Below, piece after piece: positions 1-11,753 of a stretch of 64,000 bases of DNA. A model generated the notes under the pieces. That model did not search any database. It was given only the letters and a program-made list of their open reading frames with translations, and was not told the DNA's origin. The first letter of the stretch is position 1. Each line of letters begins with the position of its first letter. The stretch comes from Pseudalkalibacillus sp045920555. Its GTDB lineage: Bacteria; Bacillota; Bacilli; Bacillales; Fictibacillaceae. The stretch lies in the NCBI RefSeq assembly GCF_045920555.1, contig NZ_CP174509.1, positions 186,001 through 250,000 of the forward strand, written 5' to 3'. The translations under genes and the position numbers were made by a program.

Positions 1-1
1 T

Positions 2-463
2 GTCATGATCGCCTGGTTATTCGGATTTGGCCTCATCTTCAGTATCATCAGTCAAATGGGTTATTTCGCATATTTGACGATCCATCGATTCGGATTAGGG
101 ATTTTCAAATCAGTGCAATTATGGAGTTGGATACAACTATTGATCCTCGCTTTTGTTGTATTTGATTTATTTTACTTACGTTATATTGCCTTTAAAGATA
201 CAGGTTTGTCCTTATTTAATTTCATCATCTTTCCAATCGCTCTATTGCTTTATGGACTGATCGTTGCGTATTTCAAAATGAAAGAAACGAATAGAGGTGC
301 TTTCATTCCGGCGCTTTTCTTCATGGTTGTGGTGACGACGATTGAGTGGATCCCTGTTTTGAAGCAGGGGGATATACTGTGGCTATGGTTATCCATTATC
401 CCTTTATTAGCATGCAACACATGGCAGATTTTAATTTTACATCGCCTTATAAAAAGAAGTTGA
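2..463 (+). CDS. kbaA: KinB signalling pathway activation protein KbaA (5' end outside window)
   Basis: This is an integral membrane protein that in B. subtilis promotes KinB-dependent entry into the sporulation phosphorelay. The visible part is about 153 codons and very hydrophobic, with at least four membrane segments, and it ends in a basic tail (residues HRLIKRS). The B. subtilis protein is about 198 residues, so the N-terminal quarter should lie upstream of the window and the Met at base 5 is probably internal. The identification rests on overall character and on its position convergent with pdaB and next to an rrn operon, as in B. subtilis. Its stop codon lies inside the shared bidirectional terminator. 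Confidence 0.75.
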   Translation, partial: VMIAWLFGFGLIFSIISQMGYFAYLTIHRFGLGIFKSVQLWSWIQLLILAFVVFDLFYLRYIAFKDTGLSLFNFIIFPIALLLYGLIVAYFKMKETNRGAFIPALFFMVVVTTIEWIPVLKQGDILWLWLSIIPLLACNTWQILILHRLIKRS

Positions 464-485
464 GCATAGAGCTCAACTTCTTTAT
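453..485. terminator. Bidirectional terminator between kbaA and pdaB
   Basis: A perfect 13-bp stem (AAAGAAGTTGAGC pairing with GCTCAACTTCTTT) with a 5-base loop is flanked by A and T runs on both sides. It serves the two convergent genes, and both stop codons lie within or at the edge of the stem. Confidence 0.85.
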
Positions 486-1246
486 TTGATTTCCTTCGTT
501 TTACTATCTGTATTGGCAATCAACTCACCGACTGAAGCGAACGTGTAGCCATCCTTCTTCAATTCAGAAATGATTTTTTCTAGAGCTTCCTTCGTTTGTT
601 TTACTGAGTCAGATGCATGGAGAAGAACAATATCGCCGCCCTTCGCCTGGGATAAGACGGTTTCGGCGATTCGTTCCGCACCTGGGTTTTTCCAATCATG
701 GGTGTTGATGCTCCATTGAATGATGGTCTGATTCAATCTCTCCGCAATATCTAATACTTCTTTATTGAAATGCCCATTTGGCGGACGCAATAAAACGGGC
801 TTTTGTCCTGAAACTTCATTGATGATTTGCTGGGCTTTCGCCATATCCCGTTTGATCTGGTCGTTCTCAAGGTCAGTGTAGCTTTTATACCGATAACCAA
901 GACTTCCGATTTCATGCCCGTTCTTCGTAATTTTTTCCACGATATCAGGATGTCTTTCAGCCCATTCGCCCGATAGGAAGAATGTCGTATCGTCAATTTT
1001 CTCTCTCTCTAAAAGATTAAGAATTTCATGAATCCGTTTCTCACCCCAGCTGACGTCAAAAGTGAGAGCGATTCTTTTTCCCTTTTCCTCTCCTTTATAA
1101 ATTGCCCGTGGATCTCCATCTTTTGTTTTGAAAACTTCCAGATCCTGTGCTTCTATAAATGCAATCAATGCTGCAAAAAAAGAAGCGATGATTATGATCA
1201 AATATTGCTTGAACCTTTTACCGTTAACAACCCAAAAGAAATTCAC
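482..1246 (-). CDS. pdaB: Polysaccharide deacetylase family sporulation protein PdaB
   Basis: PdaB is a polysaccharide-deacetylase-fold protein needed to maintain spores after late sporulation in B. subtilis. I start it at GTG 1246, because GGGAGGTAAACGAC precedes it directly and gives 254 residues, the usual PdaB length; a longer ATG start at 1303 lacks a ribosome site. There is one N-terminal membrane anchor (about residues 13-30), then the deacetylase domain with LTFDVSWG and RPPNGHFN motifs and a late LLHASD motif. The canonical His-(Ser/Thr)-x3-His metal pair is replaced by GSLGYRYK, so catalytic activity is uncertain. It is convergent with kbaA. Confidence 0.88.
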   Translation of the reverse strand: MNFFWVVNGKRFKQYLIIIIASFFAALIAFIEAQDLEVFKTKDGDPRAIYKGEEKGKRIALTFDVSWGEKRIHEILNLLEREKIDDTTFFLSGEWAERHPDIVEKITKNGHEIGSLGYRYKSYTDLENDQIKRDMAKAQQIINEVSGQKPVLLRPPNGHFNKEVLDIAERLNQTIIQWSINTHDWKNPGAERIAETVLSQAKGGDIVLLHASDSVKQTKEALEKIISELKKDGYTFASVGELIANTDSKTKEIK

Positions 1247-1444
1247 GTCGTTTACCTCCCATCCAATTACACACTCAGTACATATATATGTGTGAAAGGA
1301 CAAGATAGACCTGACTTGTCTATTGAGTCCTGTGTAAATGAAATTAATTGCAGTTAAACTATGTTATTGATCGCTCAGTTCTACATCAAGAATAGAAAAT
1401 GGAAAATCAAGGGATAATGATAGAAAAAACGAAGGATGGATACC

Positions 1445-1669
1445 ATGCTCGGATTTGTACTCAATGATAAAGAAGTGAAAGAAATGGAATACCTTCTAAA
1501 AAAGGAACTTGAAGAACTATTGCATGATATGGACGATCATCGAGTAGAAGGGATCATTAAACGTGCGATGGAAGAAAGGTATCAACTGGTCTTCAAGATC
1601 TTCCAACGTTTTTCAAACCCGGCAGACTGTGTGAAATACATGCGTCATAAAATCTCAAATCAAAAGTGA
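1445..1669 (+). CDS. Small conserved-looking protein of unknown function
   Basis: This is a 74-residue acidic/basic helical protein beginning MLGFVLNDKEVKEMEYL, with heptad-like spacing of Leu, Met and Ile across residues 5-50. The start at 1445 is preferred over ATG 1436, because AAGGATGG then sits seven bases upstream. It lies alone between pdaB and the rrn promoters. I do not recognise a named family; similar small proteins occur beside rrn operons in Bacillaceae, but that is recollection rather than something shown here. Confidence 0.7.
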   Translation: MLGFVLNDKEVKEMEYLLKKELEELLHDMDDHRVEGIIKRAMEERYQLVFKIFQRFSNPADCVKYMRHKISNQK

Positions 1670-1679
1670 AAAATTCTTA

Positions 1680-1708
1680 TTGACAGTTATGTACGATTCT
1701 GATAAAGT
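1680..1708 (+). promoter_or_regulatory. rrn promoter P1
   Basis: TTGACA at 1680-1685 and TAAAGT at 1703-1708 are separated by 17 bp. It is the upstream member of a tandem rrn promoter pair, as is usual in Bacillus. Confidence 0.65.
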
Positions 1709-1756
1709 ATTTTCTGTTGCCGCAAAAACAGATTAAAGATTATTTCAAAAAAGTTG

Positions 1757-1785
1757 TTGACATAAGTTTTTGTGGAGGTTATATT
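1757..1785 (+). promoter_or_regulatory. rrn promoter P2
   Basis: TTGACA at 1757-1762 and TATATT at 1780-1785 are separated by exactly 17 bp. This is a near-consensus sigma-A promoter about 130 bp before the 16S gene. Confidence 0.85.
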
Positions 1786-1820
1786 AATTGAGTCGCCTCA
1801 AAACGGGGCGGACAAAAACA

Positions 1821-1834
1821 GTTCTTTGAAAACT
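1821..1834 (+). promoter_or_regulatory. boxA-like antitermination element in the rrn leader
   Basis: GTTCTTTGAAAACT in the leader resembles the boxA sequence bound by Nus factors. A related CCTTGAAAACT occurs in the 16S-23S spacer at about 3550. Confidence 0.5.
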
Positions 1835-1915
1835 GAACAAAAGCCAAGCGTGAAACGGGTCTTTTATAAGAACCCTGAATCAATTTCGATTTACATTTAA
1901 TGAGCAATCAAACAC

Positions 1916-6573
<4,658 letters not shown>

Positions 6574-6646
6574 CTTCACTTAACATCGACAATGTTTTCA
6601 AGAACCGTTATCTAGTTTTGAGGGAACATTTTTTTAGAAAAAGCCC

Positions 6647-6675
6647 TTGAAAAAACTTTTATATTTTAGTAATAT
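6647..6675 (+). promoter_or_regulatory. Possible internal promoter before 5S and the tRNA cluster
   Basis: TTGAAA at 6647-6652 and TAATAT at 6670-6675 are separated by 17 bp in an A/T-rich stretch of the 23S-5S spacer. It could supply extra 5S and tRNA transcripts independently of the rrn promoters. Confidence 0.4.
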
Positions 6676-6721
6676 ATATCTTGTCCTTACTAAGGATGAT
6701 TGTGGATCAATTGAAAGTTGG

Positions 6722-6838
<117 letters not shown>

Positions 6839-6867
6839 AAAAAACTTTTTTCATCTCAATGAATTAT

Positions 6868-6942
6868 TCCACAGTAGCTCAGTGGTAGAGCTATCGGCTG
6901 TTAACCGATCGGTCGCAGGTTCGAGTCCTGCCTGTGGAGCCA
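6868..6942 (+). tRNA. tRNA-Asn (GTT)
   Basis: The acceptor stem TCCACAG pairs with CTGTGGA, the anticodon GTT lies in CTGTTAACC, the T loop is TTCGAGTC, and CCA is encoded. First of nine tRNAs after 5S. Confidence 0.95.
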
Positions 6943-6945
6943 TTT

Positions 6946-7021
6946 GCTTCCATAGCTCAGCAGGTAGAGCACTTCCATGGTAAGGAAGAGGTCAGCGGTT
7001 CGAGCCCGCTTGGAAGCTCCA
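6946..7021 (+). tRNA. tRNA-Thr (GGT)
   Basis: The acceptor GCTTCCA pairs with TGGAAGC. The anticodon loop ATGGTAA lies between CTTCC and GGAAG, and CCA is encoded. Confidence 0.93.
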
Positions 7022-7036
7022 TGAAAAGTTCATATC

Positions 7037-7111
7037 GGCCCCTTGGTCAAGTGGTTAAGACACCGCCCTTTCACGGCGGTAACACGGGTTCGAATCCCGT
7101 AGGGGTCACCA
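7037..7111 (+). tRNA. tRNA-Glu (TTC)
   Basis: The anticodon stem CCGCC/GGCGG encloses CTTTCAC. The acceptor is GGCCCCT with AGGGGTC, and CCA is encoded. Confidence 0.94.
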
Positions 7112-7118
7112 TTCATAT

Positions 7119-7194
7119 GGAGGATTAGCTCAGCTGGGAGAGCACCTGCCTTACAAGCAGGGGGTCGGCGGTTCGATCCCGTCATCCTCCACCA
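7119..7194 (+). tRNA. tRNA-Val (TAC)
   Basis: The anticodon stem CCTGC/GCAGG encloses CTTACAA. The acceptor is GGAGGAT with ATCCTCC, and CCA is encoded. Confidence 0.95.
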
Positions 7195-7198
7195 TTAT

Positions 7199-7274
<76 letters not shown>

Positions 7275-7290
7275 GTTTCATTTGAAAATC

Positions 7291-7310
7291 AGACTTTATA
7301 GTCTTTTTTT
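7291..7310 (+). terminator. Weak terminator-like hairpin inside the tRNA cluster
   Basis: AGACT and AGTCT flank a 4-base loop and are followed by seven T. The 5-bp stem is short, so partial termination at most is likely. Confidence 0.3.
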
Positions 7311-7313
7311 ATT

Positions 7314-7398
7314 GGAGGGGTAGCGAAGTGGCTAAACGCGGCGGACTGTAAATCCGCTCCCTCCGGGTTCGGCGGTTCGAATCCGTCCCCCTCCACCA
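7314..7398 (+). tRNA. tRNA-Tyr (GTA)
   Basis: This is an 85-nt class II tRNA with a long variable arm. The anticodon GTA lies in GGACTGTAAATCC, the acceptor is GGAGGGG with CCCCTCC, and CCA is encoded. Confidence 0.95.
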
Positions 7399-7430
7399 TT
7401 TTAAAAAAACCAAAGTTGATTATCCTTCGC

Positions 7431-7461
7431 GAGCCATTAGCTATGAACGAAACAGCTTATG
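7431..7461 (+). repeat. Twelve-base copy of the tRNA-Lys 5' end, able to form a hairpin
   Basis: GAGCCATTAGCT at 7431-7442 is identical to the first 12 bases of the tRNA-Lys 110 bp downstream. CCATTAGCT can also pair with AGCTTATGG at 7453-7461 (8 of 9 bp). It sits in an unusually long 154-bp gap between tRNA-Tyr and tRNA-Lys that otherwise shows no gene. Confidence 0.4.
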
Positions 7462-7552
7462 GGTAAACTATGAATTGTCCTGATGCAGATTTCTTCGCAA
7501 GATCTGTCACTTAGAGGAAGGGACATAAGGTGAGTAAGCTTCATTATAACTT

Positions 7553-7628
7553 GAGCCATTAGCTCAGTCGGTAGAGCATCTGACTTTTAATCAGAGGGTC
7601 GAAGGTTCGAGTCCTTCATGGCTCACCA
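7553..7628 (+). tRNA. tRNA-Lys (TTT)
   Basis: The anticodon stem TCTGA/TCAGA encloses CTTTTAA. The acceptor is GAGCCAT with ATGGCTC, and CCA is encoded. Confidence 0.95.
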
Positions 7629-7664
7629 TCTCGATTCTGATTAACCAACAATAATTTTAATCAT

Positions 7665-7738
7665 GCGGGTGTAGTTTAGTGGTAAAACAAGAGCCTTCCA
7701 AGCTCTGGTCGTGAGTTCGATTCTCATCACCCGCTCCA
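7665..7738 (+). tRNA. tRNA-Gly (TCC)
   Basis: The anticodon stem AGAGC/GCTCT encloses CTTCCAA. The acceptor is GCGGGTG with CACCCGC, and CCA is encoded. Confidence 0.94.
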
Positions 7739-7740
7739 TC

Positions 7741-7816
7741 GGGGCCTTAGCTCAGCTGGGAGAGCGCCTGCCTTGCACGCAGGAGGTCAGCGGTTCGATC
7801 CCGCTAGGCTCCACCA
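7741..7816 (+). tRNA. tRNA-Ala (TGC)
   Basis: The anticodon stem CCTGC/GCAGG encloses CTTGCAC. The acceptor is GGGGCCT with AGGCTCC, and CCA is encoded. Last tRNA of the operon. Confidence 0.95.
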
Positions 7817-7830
7817 AATCATACATAATA

Positions 7831-7866
7831 AACTCTCTGAACCGAATGGTTTGGAGAGTTTTTTTA
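7831..7866 (+). terminator. Terminator of the rrn-tRNA operon
   Basis: AACTCTC...GAGAGTT with an inner AACC/GGTT stem is followed by seven T. Confidence 0.9.
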
Positions 7867-7987
7867 CATATTAAAAACAATGAGCTGGAACAAAACCAAA
7901 ACCCAATTCGTGTAAGCGCTTTATATTTATCCATAAACATCAGTTAAACCCCTGTTAAACCGCATAAGTATACAGGATTTTGTCCAG

Positions 7988-8017
7988 TTGAACCACAGCA
8001 TGATGAAGCCCTACAAT
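7988..8017 (+). promoter_or_regulatory. Candidate sigma-A promoter of rocF
   Basis: TTGAAC at 7988-7993 and TACAAT at 8012-8017 are 18 bp apart, about 35 bp before the rocF start. No sigma-L (-24/-12) motif is visible, unlike the roc operons of B. subtilis. Confidence 0.5.
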
Positions 8018-8052
8018 AGAGAATAGATTGTCGAATGAGGAGGAAAAAAATC

Positions 8053-8952
8053 ATGAACAAGAATATTGGAATTTTAGGTGTCCCGATGGACCTTGGCCAA
8101 ATGCGCCGTGGCGTTGATATGGGACCTAGTGCAATGAGATATGCTGGTCTTATCGAAAGACTTGAAAACCTTGGCTACGATGTGGAGGATCATGGCGATG
8201 TCCAAATCCCTCAAAGGGAAAAAGTCGCAAGTAAAGAAACTAACCTTAAAAATTTAGATGGGGTTATTGAAGCGAACAACCTTTTGGCGGAAGGTGTCAA
8301 TAAAATCATCGAAGATAACCGTTTCCCATTAGTGCTTGGCGGTGACCATAGCATTGCGATCGGGACGCTTGCAGGTGTGTCGAAGCATTATAAGAATTTA
8401 GGCGTCATCTGGTATGATGCCCATGGCGATTTAAATACAGGAGAAACTTCACCAAGTGGAAATATTCATGGTATGCCTCTCGCTGTAAGTCTTGGTATCG
8501 GACATGAAAGACTGCAAGAAATCGGGGGATACAGCCCGAAGGTCAAACCTGAGAATATCGTCATTATCGGCGCACGCTCGCTGGATGAAGGGGAGCGTGA
8601 ATTGATCCGAGAAAAAGGAATCAAAGTTTATACGATGCACGAAATCGATAGAATGGGTATGACAAAGGTTATGCAAGAAGCGATCGAATACGTCTCGAAC
8701 GAAACAGATGGTGTACACTTAAGCTTGGACCTTGATGGATTGGATCCGGCAGAGGCACCCGGTGTAGGTACTCCGGTCCTAGGCGGGATCAGCTATCGTG
8801 AAAGCCATTTGGCGATGGAGATGCTTGAAGAGGCGAAAATCCTTACCTCGGCTGAATTTGTGGAAGTCAATCCGATTCTTGATGAAAAGAACAAAACAGC
8901 CACTGTGGCCGTTGCATTGGTCGGTTCCCTTTTAGGTGAAAAGTTAATATAA
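8053..8952 (+). CDS. rocF: Arginase
   Basis: Arginase hydrolyses L-arginine to ornithine and urea in the cytoplasm, the first step of arginine breakdown. The start is ATG 8053, since GAGGAGG lies just upstream and an earlier ATG at 8035 overlaps that site; this gives 299 residues against about 296 in B. subtilis. The ureohydrolase manganese motifs are all present: GGDHS (about residue 97), DAHGD (about 124) and SLDLDGLDP (about 228). It is a single-gene unit with its own promoter and terminator and is not accompanied by rocD or rocE here. Arginine synthesis (argGH) and cyanophycin genes occur later in the window. Confidence 0.95.
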   Translation: MNKNIGILGVPMDLGQMRRGVDMGPSAMRYAGLIERLENLGYDVEDHGDVQIPQREKVASKETNLKNLDGVIEANNLLAEGVNKIIEDNRFPLVLGGDHSIAIGTLAGVSKHYKNLGVIWYDAHGDLNTGETSPSGNIHGMPLAVSLGIGHERLQEIGGYSPKVKPENIVIIGARSLDEGERELIREKGIKVYTMHEIDRMGMTKVMQEAIEYVSNETDGVHLSLDLDGLDPAEAPGVGTPVLGGISYRESHLAMEMLEEAKILTSAEFVEVNPILDEKNKTATVAVALVGSLLGEKLI

Positions 8953-8961
8953 ATAACATTC

Positions 8962-8999
8962 AAAGCCTTATCGAATTTAAATGTCGATAAGGCTTTTTA
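8962..8999 (+). terminator. Terminator after rocF
   Basis: AAAGCCTTATCGA pairs with TCGATAAGGCTTT and a T run follows. Confidence 0.9.
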
Positions 9000-9045
9000 T
9001 CGTAAATAGAATTAACCAGCTCTCTAGGTGAGAGCTGCTGTTTGT

Positions 9046-9222
9046 TCATGAAGCATCTATAATTTCAGTCTTAATTGTATCGTAACGATTAAGTAGATAG
9101 TCAAGATATTGGCTGATCTCTACAACCTCCGTAGAAAACAAAGGCTTTTCTTTCGCCAGGATTAACATTTTCTTTCTCGAATTCTCAATTTCATTCAATA
9201 GAAAGCGTTCTTCAGCTGACAT
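9046..9222 (-). CDS. Spo0E-family aspartyl-phosphate phosphatase
   Basis: These small proteins dephosphorylate Spo0A~P and so delay sporulation. The start at ATG 9222 follows AGGTGGGCGGC and gives 58 residues; a longer frame to 9309 adds 29 residues with no ribosome site. The family signature is clear: a helix with ExxRKKML, then SQYLD (about residues 37-41), where SQxLD is the catalytic motif, then LLNRY. It is antisense to its neighbours and sits between rocF and sigW. Confidence 0.85.
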   Translation of the reverse strand: MSAEERFLLNEIENSRKKMLILAKEKPLFSTEVVEISQYLDYLLNRYDTIKTEIIDAS

Positions 9223-9348
9223 GCCGCCCACCTGCTTTCGCCTATAGTTGTTAAACATAATACCCGATAAATAAGAAAATAAACCTATATTAACAAAAAT
9301 ATTCATCACTTGGAAGTTGTCTCATGTTAGAATAAAAAAAGAAGAATC

Positions 9349-9382
9349 TACTCCATAAGTAGTATATTCAAACAATGGAGTA
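9349..9382 (+). promoter_or_regulatory. Inverted repeat in the sigW 5' region
   Basis: TACTCCAT (9349-9356) and ATGGAGTA (9375-9382) are perfect 8-bp arms around an 18-base loop. They end nine bases before the GGGGTGGGG ribosome site of sigW. An extended -10 box (TGTTAGAAT, 9325-9333) lies upstream. The pair could be an operator or a hairpin that affects translation. Confidence 0.45.
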
Positions 9383-9401
9383 TCGGGGGTGGGGTTCCTA
9401 A

Positions 9402-9971
9402 ATGGATATAACGGTTAAGCGTTTGGTCCGCTCTGTAAAAAAAGGGGATCAAAAAGCCTTTGAAGAACTTGTAGAAATTTATAAAGATAAAGTATACCAT
9501 ATCGTCTACCGGATGTTAGGGAATGTGCATGAAGCAGAGGATATAGCTCAGGAAGCATTTGTACGGGCTTATATACATATTGAACGATTTAATGAGGCAC
9601 ATAAATTTTCTACTTGGTTGTATCGAATTGCAACCAATTTGACGATTGATCGTATACGTAAGAAGAAGCCGGATTATTACCTGGATGCAGAACTAGCCGG
9701 GGGTGAAGGCCTAACCCTCTATTCTCAAATAGCAGTCGCAGAACAATTGCCAGAAGAAAAAATTGAAACCTTTGAACTTCAAGACCGTATACAGAAGGAG
9801 ATCCTGCATTTGCCTCCGAAATACCGCTCAGCTATTGCACTGAAATATTTGGAGGAACTGTCTTTAAAAGAGATCAGTGAAATATTGCAGATTCCAGTTT
9901 CAACAGTAAAAACTCGTATCCATCGTGGTCGGGAAGCACTTCGTAAACGGTTGAAAGATCTGGATTGTTAG
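9402..9971 (+). CDS. sigW: RNA polymerase ECF sigma factor SigW
   Basis: SigW directs transcription of cell-envelope stress and antimicrobial-peptide defence genes. At 189 residues it matches the B. subtilis protein (187). Region 2 includes NVHEAEDIAQEAFVRAY (about 41-57) and the DNA-melting stretch FSTWLYRIATNLTIDRIR; region 4 has the helix-turn-helix LSLKEISEILQIPVSTVKTR (about 150-170). It is followed 14 bp later by rsiW in one operon. The usual autoregulatory TGAAAC-N16-CGTA promoter is not visible in the 90 bp upstream. Confidence 0.95.
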   Translation: MDITVKRLVRSVKKGDQKAFEELVEIYKDKVYHIVYRMLGNVHEAEDIAQEAFVRAYIHIERFNEAHKFSTWLYRIATNLTIDRIRKKKPDYYLDAELAGGEGLTLYSQIAVAEQLPEEKIETFELQDRIQKEILHLPPKYRSAIALKYLEELSLKEISEILQIPVSTVKTRIHRGREALRKRLKDLDC

Positions 9972-9985
9972 GAGGATAAGTAGAA

Positions 9986-10618
9986 ATGAAATGCGATGGT
10001 AAATATTCATCCTATATGCATAAATGGGTCGATGAAGAAATCGAGCCTCTTGAAAAAATAGAATTGCTTCAACATACAAAATCATGTTCTGAATGCAAGG
10101 AAAAATTTGAAGAGCTCAAAAATGTCGATCAATTACTGCATGGCCATCACCCTCTAAAAGCACCAAATGGTTTTACTTCAAAAGTTATGGACCAATTACC
10201 TAGGGAAAAAGCCTCCTCAAAAATGAGAAGGTGGTTCCACCATCATCCACTCTTGACAGCTGCGATTCTCTTTCTTTTGTTGATGTCGAGCACTATTTAT
10301 AGTGAATGGGGAAGTAATAAGGGTAATCCGATTTCCGTGTCAGCAAACGGAGCACAAGTTAAAATAGACCAGGAAAATGGAAAGGTCATTGTACCTGAAG
10401 GCGAGATTGTAAAAGGTGATTTGGTAGTAAGGAATGGTGATGTAGAAATTGCAGGGAAAGTAGAAGGTAACGTTACAGTCATCAATGGAAGCCATTACCT
10501 TGCTTCAGCAGGGCATATTGCAGGAGATAGTGAAGAGATCCATAAGATTACGGAATGGGTCTGGTACCGTTTGAAAGATGGAGCCAGCACAGTAAAGGAA
10601 TGGTTCACTTCGGATTGA
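9986..10618 (+). CDS. rsiW: Anti-sigma-W factor RsiW
   Basis: RsiW is a single-pass membrane protein that holds SigW inactive until regulated proteolysis releases it. The cytoplasmic zinc-anti-sigma motif H-x3-C-x2-C is present (H30, C34, C37 in HTKSCSEC). One membrane segment lies at about residues 91-106, followed by an extracytoplasmic domain of about 100 residues. The total of 210 residues is close to the B. subtilis protein (208). It is preceded by AGGAGGATAAG and co-transcribed with sigW. Confidence 0.93.
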   Translation: MKCDGKYSSYMHKWVDEEIEPLEKIELLQHTKSCSECKEKFEELKNVDQLLHGHHPLKAPNGFTSKVMDQLPREKASSKMRRWFHHHPLLTAAILFLLLMSSTIYSEWGSNKGNPISVSANGAQVKIDQENGKVIVPEGEIVKGDLVVRNGDVEIAGKVEGNVTVINGSHYLASAGHIAGDSEEIHKITEWVWYRLKDGASTVKEWFTSD

Positions 10619-10837
10619 CCAGAAAGCCAAATGTATTTTCATATGAAATAGTGGAGTGGCTTAGAAGCATCTCGGACAAGCGGAGGTGTTTCGGGGATCA
10701 CTCCCTTGTTATATTTCTTTATCACATCATCTGCTTATACTCACTCGGTGTCCGCCTTCCTTGCTTCTGAATTTTTTTGGGTACATACGGAGTGTTATTG
10801 ACGGAACCTTGCGAAAAATAGATATAGTGCCAAATTG

Positions 10838-10846
10838 TGATATAAT
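10838..10846 (+). promoter_or_regulatory. Extended -10 promoter for the cdaA-cdaR-glmM operon
   Basis: TGATATAAT is a perfect extended -10 element 76 bp before cdaA. No good -35 lies 17 bp upstream (ATAGAT). The 300 bp between rsiW and cdaA hold no convincing gene. Confidence 0.6.
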
Positions 10847-10922
10847 AGAGAAGTTACATATGGTAACAAACTGAGCATATTTGGAAACAATGATATTGAG
10901 TTGATCAGTTTGGAGGATGCGT

Positions 10923-11753
10923 ATGTTTCCTATAGGAGACTTTGACTTTAATATATTGAATTACTTGAATGATATAATTGATATCCTCTTGGTCACCTAC
11001 GTGATCTATAAGCTCATCATGCTGATAAAAGGTACGAAAGCAATCCAGCTGTTAAAAGGAATCACTGTCATAATAGCGGTTTGGTTTTTCAGTGGAATTT
11101 TCAAGCTGAACACTTTATATTTTCTAATGAACCAAACACTACTATACGGTTTCCTAGCAATCATCATCATCTTCCAGCCGGAGCTTCGACGTGCGCTTGA
11201 ACAGTTGGGTCGAGGTAGATTCTTCTCAAGAGGCATGATTGCAGAAGAAGAGGAAAAGAGAAGTACGATTGAAGCGATGTTAAAGGCGACCAATTATATG
11301 GCCAAACGTCGTATTGGTGCTCTCATTACTATTGAAAGGGAAACGGGTCTCGATGATTACGTAGAAACTGGTATTCCGATCAATGCTAATCTGAGCTCAG
11401 AACTCTTGATCAATATTTTTATCCCGAATACCCCGTTGCATGATGGGGCTGTCATCATCAACGATAATCAAATCCTGGCAGCTGCAAGTTACCTCCCTCT
11501 ATCGGAAAGCCCGTTCATTTCAAAAGAACTGGGAACGCGCCATAGAGCTGCTTTAGGTATATCAGAAGTAACAGATAGTCTGACGTTGGTTGTCTCTGAA
11601 GAAACTGGAAATGTTTCTCTCACAAAAAATGGTGAACTCTACCGTAATTTAGATGAGGACATGTTACGAAAACTGTTAGAGGCTGAAATTATGACAAAAT
11701 CTAAATCAACTTCCTCATCAAAGTGGAATTGGAGGGGGAAGAAAGATGGATAG
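10923..11753 (+). CDS. cdaA: Diadenylate cyclase CdaA
   Basis: CdaA makes the second messenger c-di-AMP from two ATP and is the main housekeeping cyclase of Bacillus. Three membrane helices fill residues 10-85; the DAC domain follows with HDGAVII (DGA motif, about 179) and TRHRAALG (RHR motif, about 210). The start at ATG 10923 follows GGAGGATGCGT; ATG 10917 overlaps that site and is rejected. It gives 276 residues. It overlaps cdaR by 8 bp and lies in the conserved cdaA-cdaR-glmM operon, linking c-di-AMP to cell-wall precursor synthesis. Confidence 0.96.
   Translation: MFPIGDFDFNILNYLNDIIDILLVTYVIYKLIMLIKGTKAIQLLKGITVIIAVWFFSGIFKLNTLYFLMNQTLLYGFLAIIIIFQPELRRALEQLGRGRFFSRGMIAEEEEKRSTIEAMLKATNYMAKRRIGALITIERETGLDDYVETGIPINANLSSELLINIFIPNTPLHDGAVIINDNQILAAASYLPLSESPFISKELGTRHRAALGISEVTDSLTLVVSEETGNVSLTKNGELYRNLDEDMLRKLLEAEIMTKSKSTSSSKWNWRGKKDG

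Noticed and set aside
1028..1357. 109-codon plus-strand frame
   Set aside because: Antisense to pdaB and its leader; no ribosome site.
10555..10874. Two overlapping frames after rsiW
   Set aside because: Out-of-frame extension over the rsiW end and the cdaA promoter region; no ribosome site and no family resemblance.
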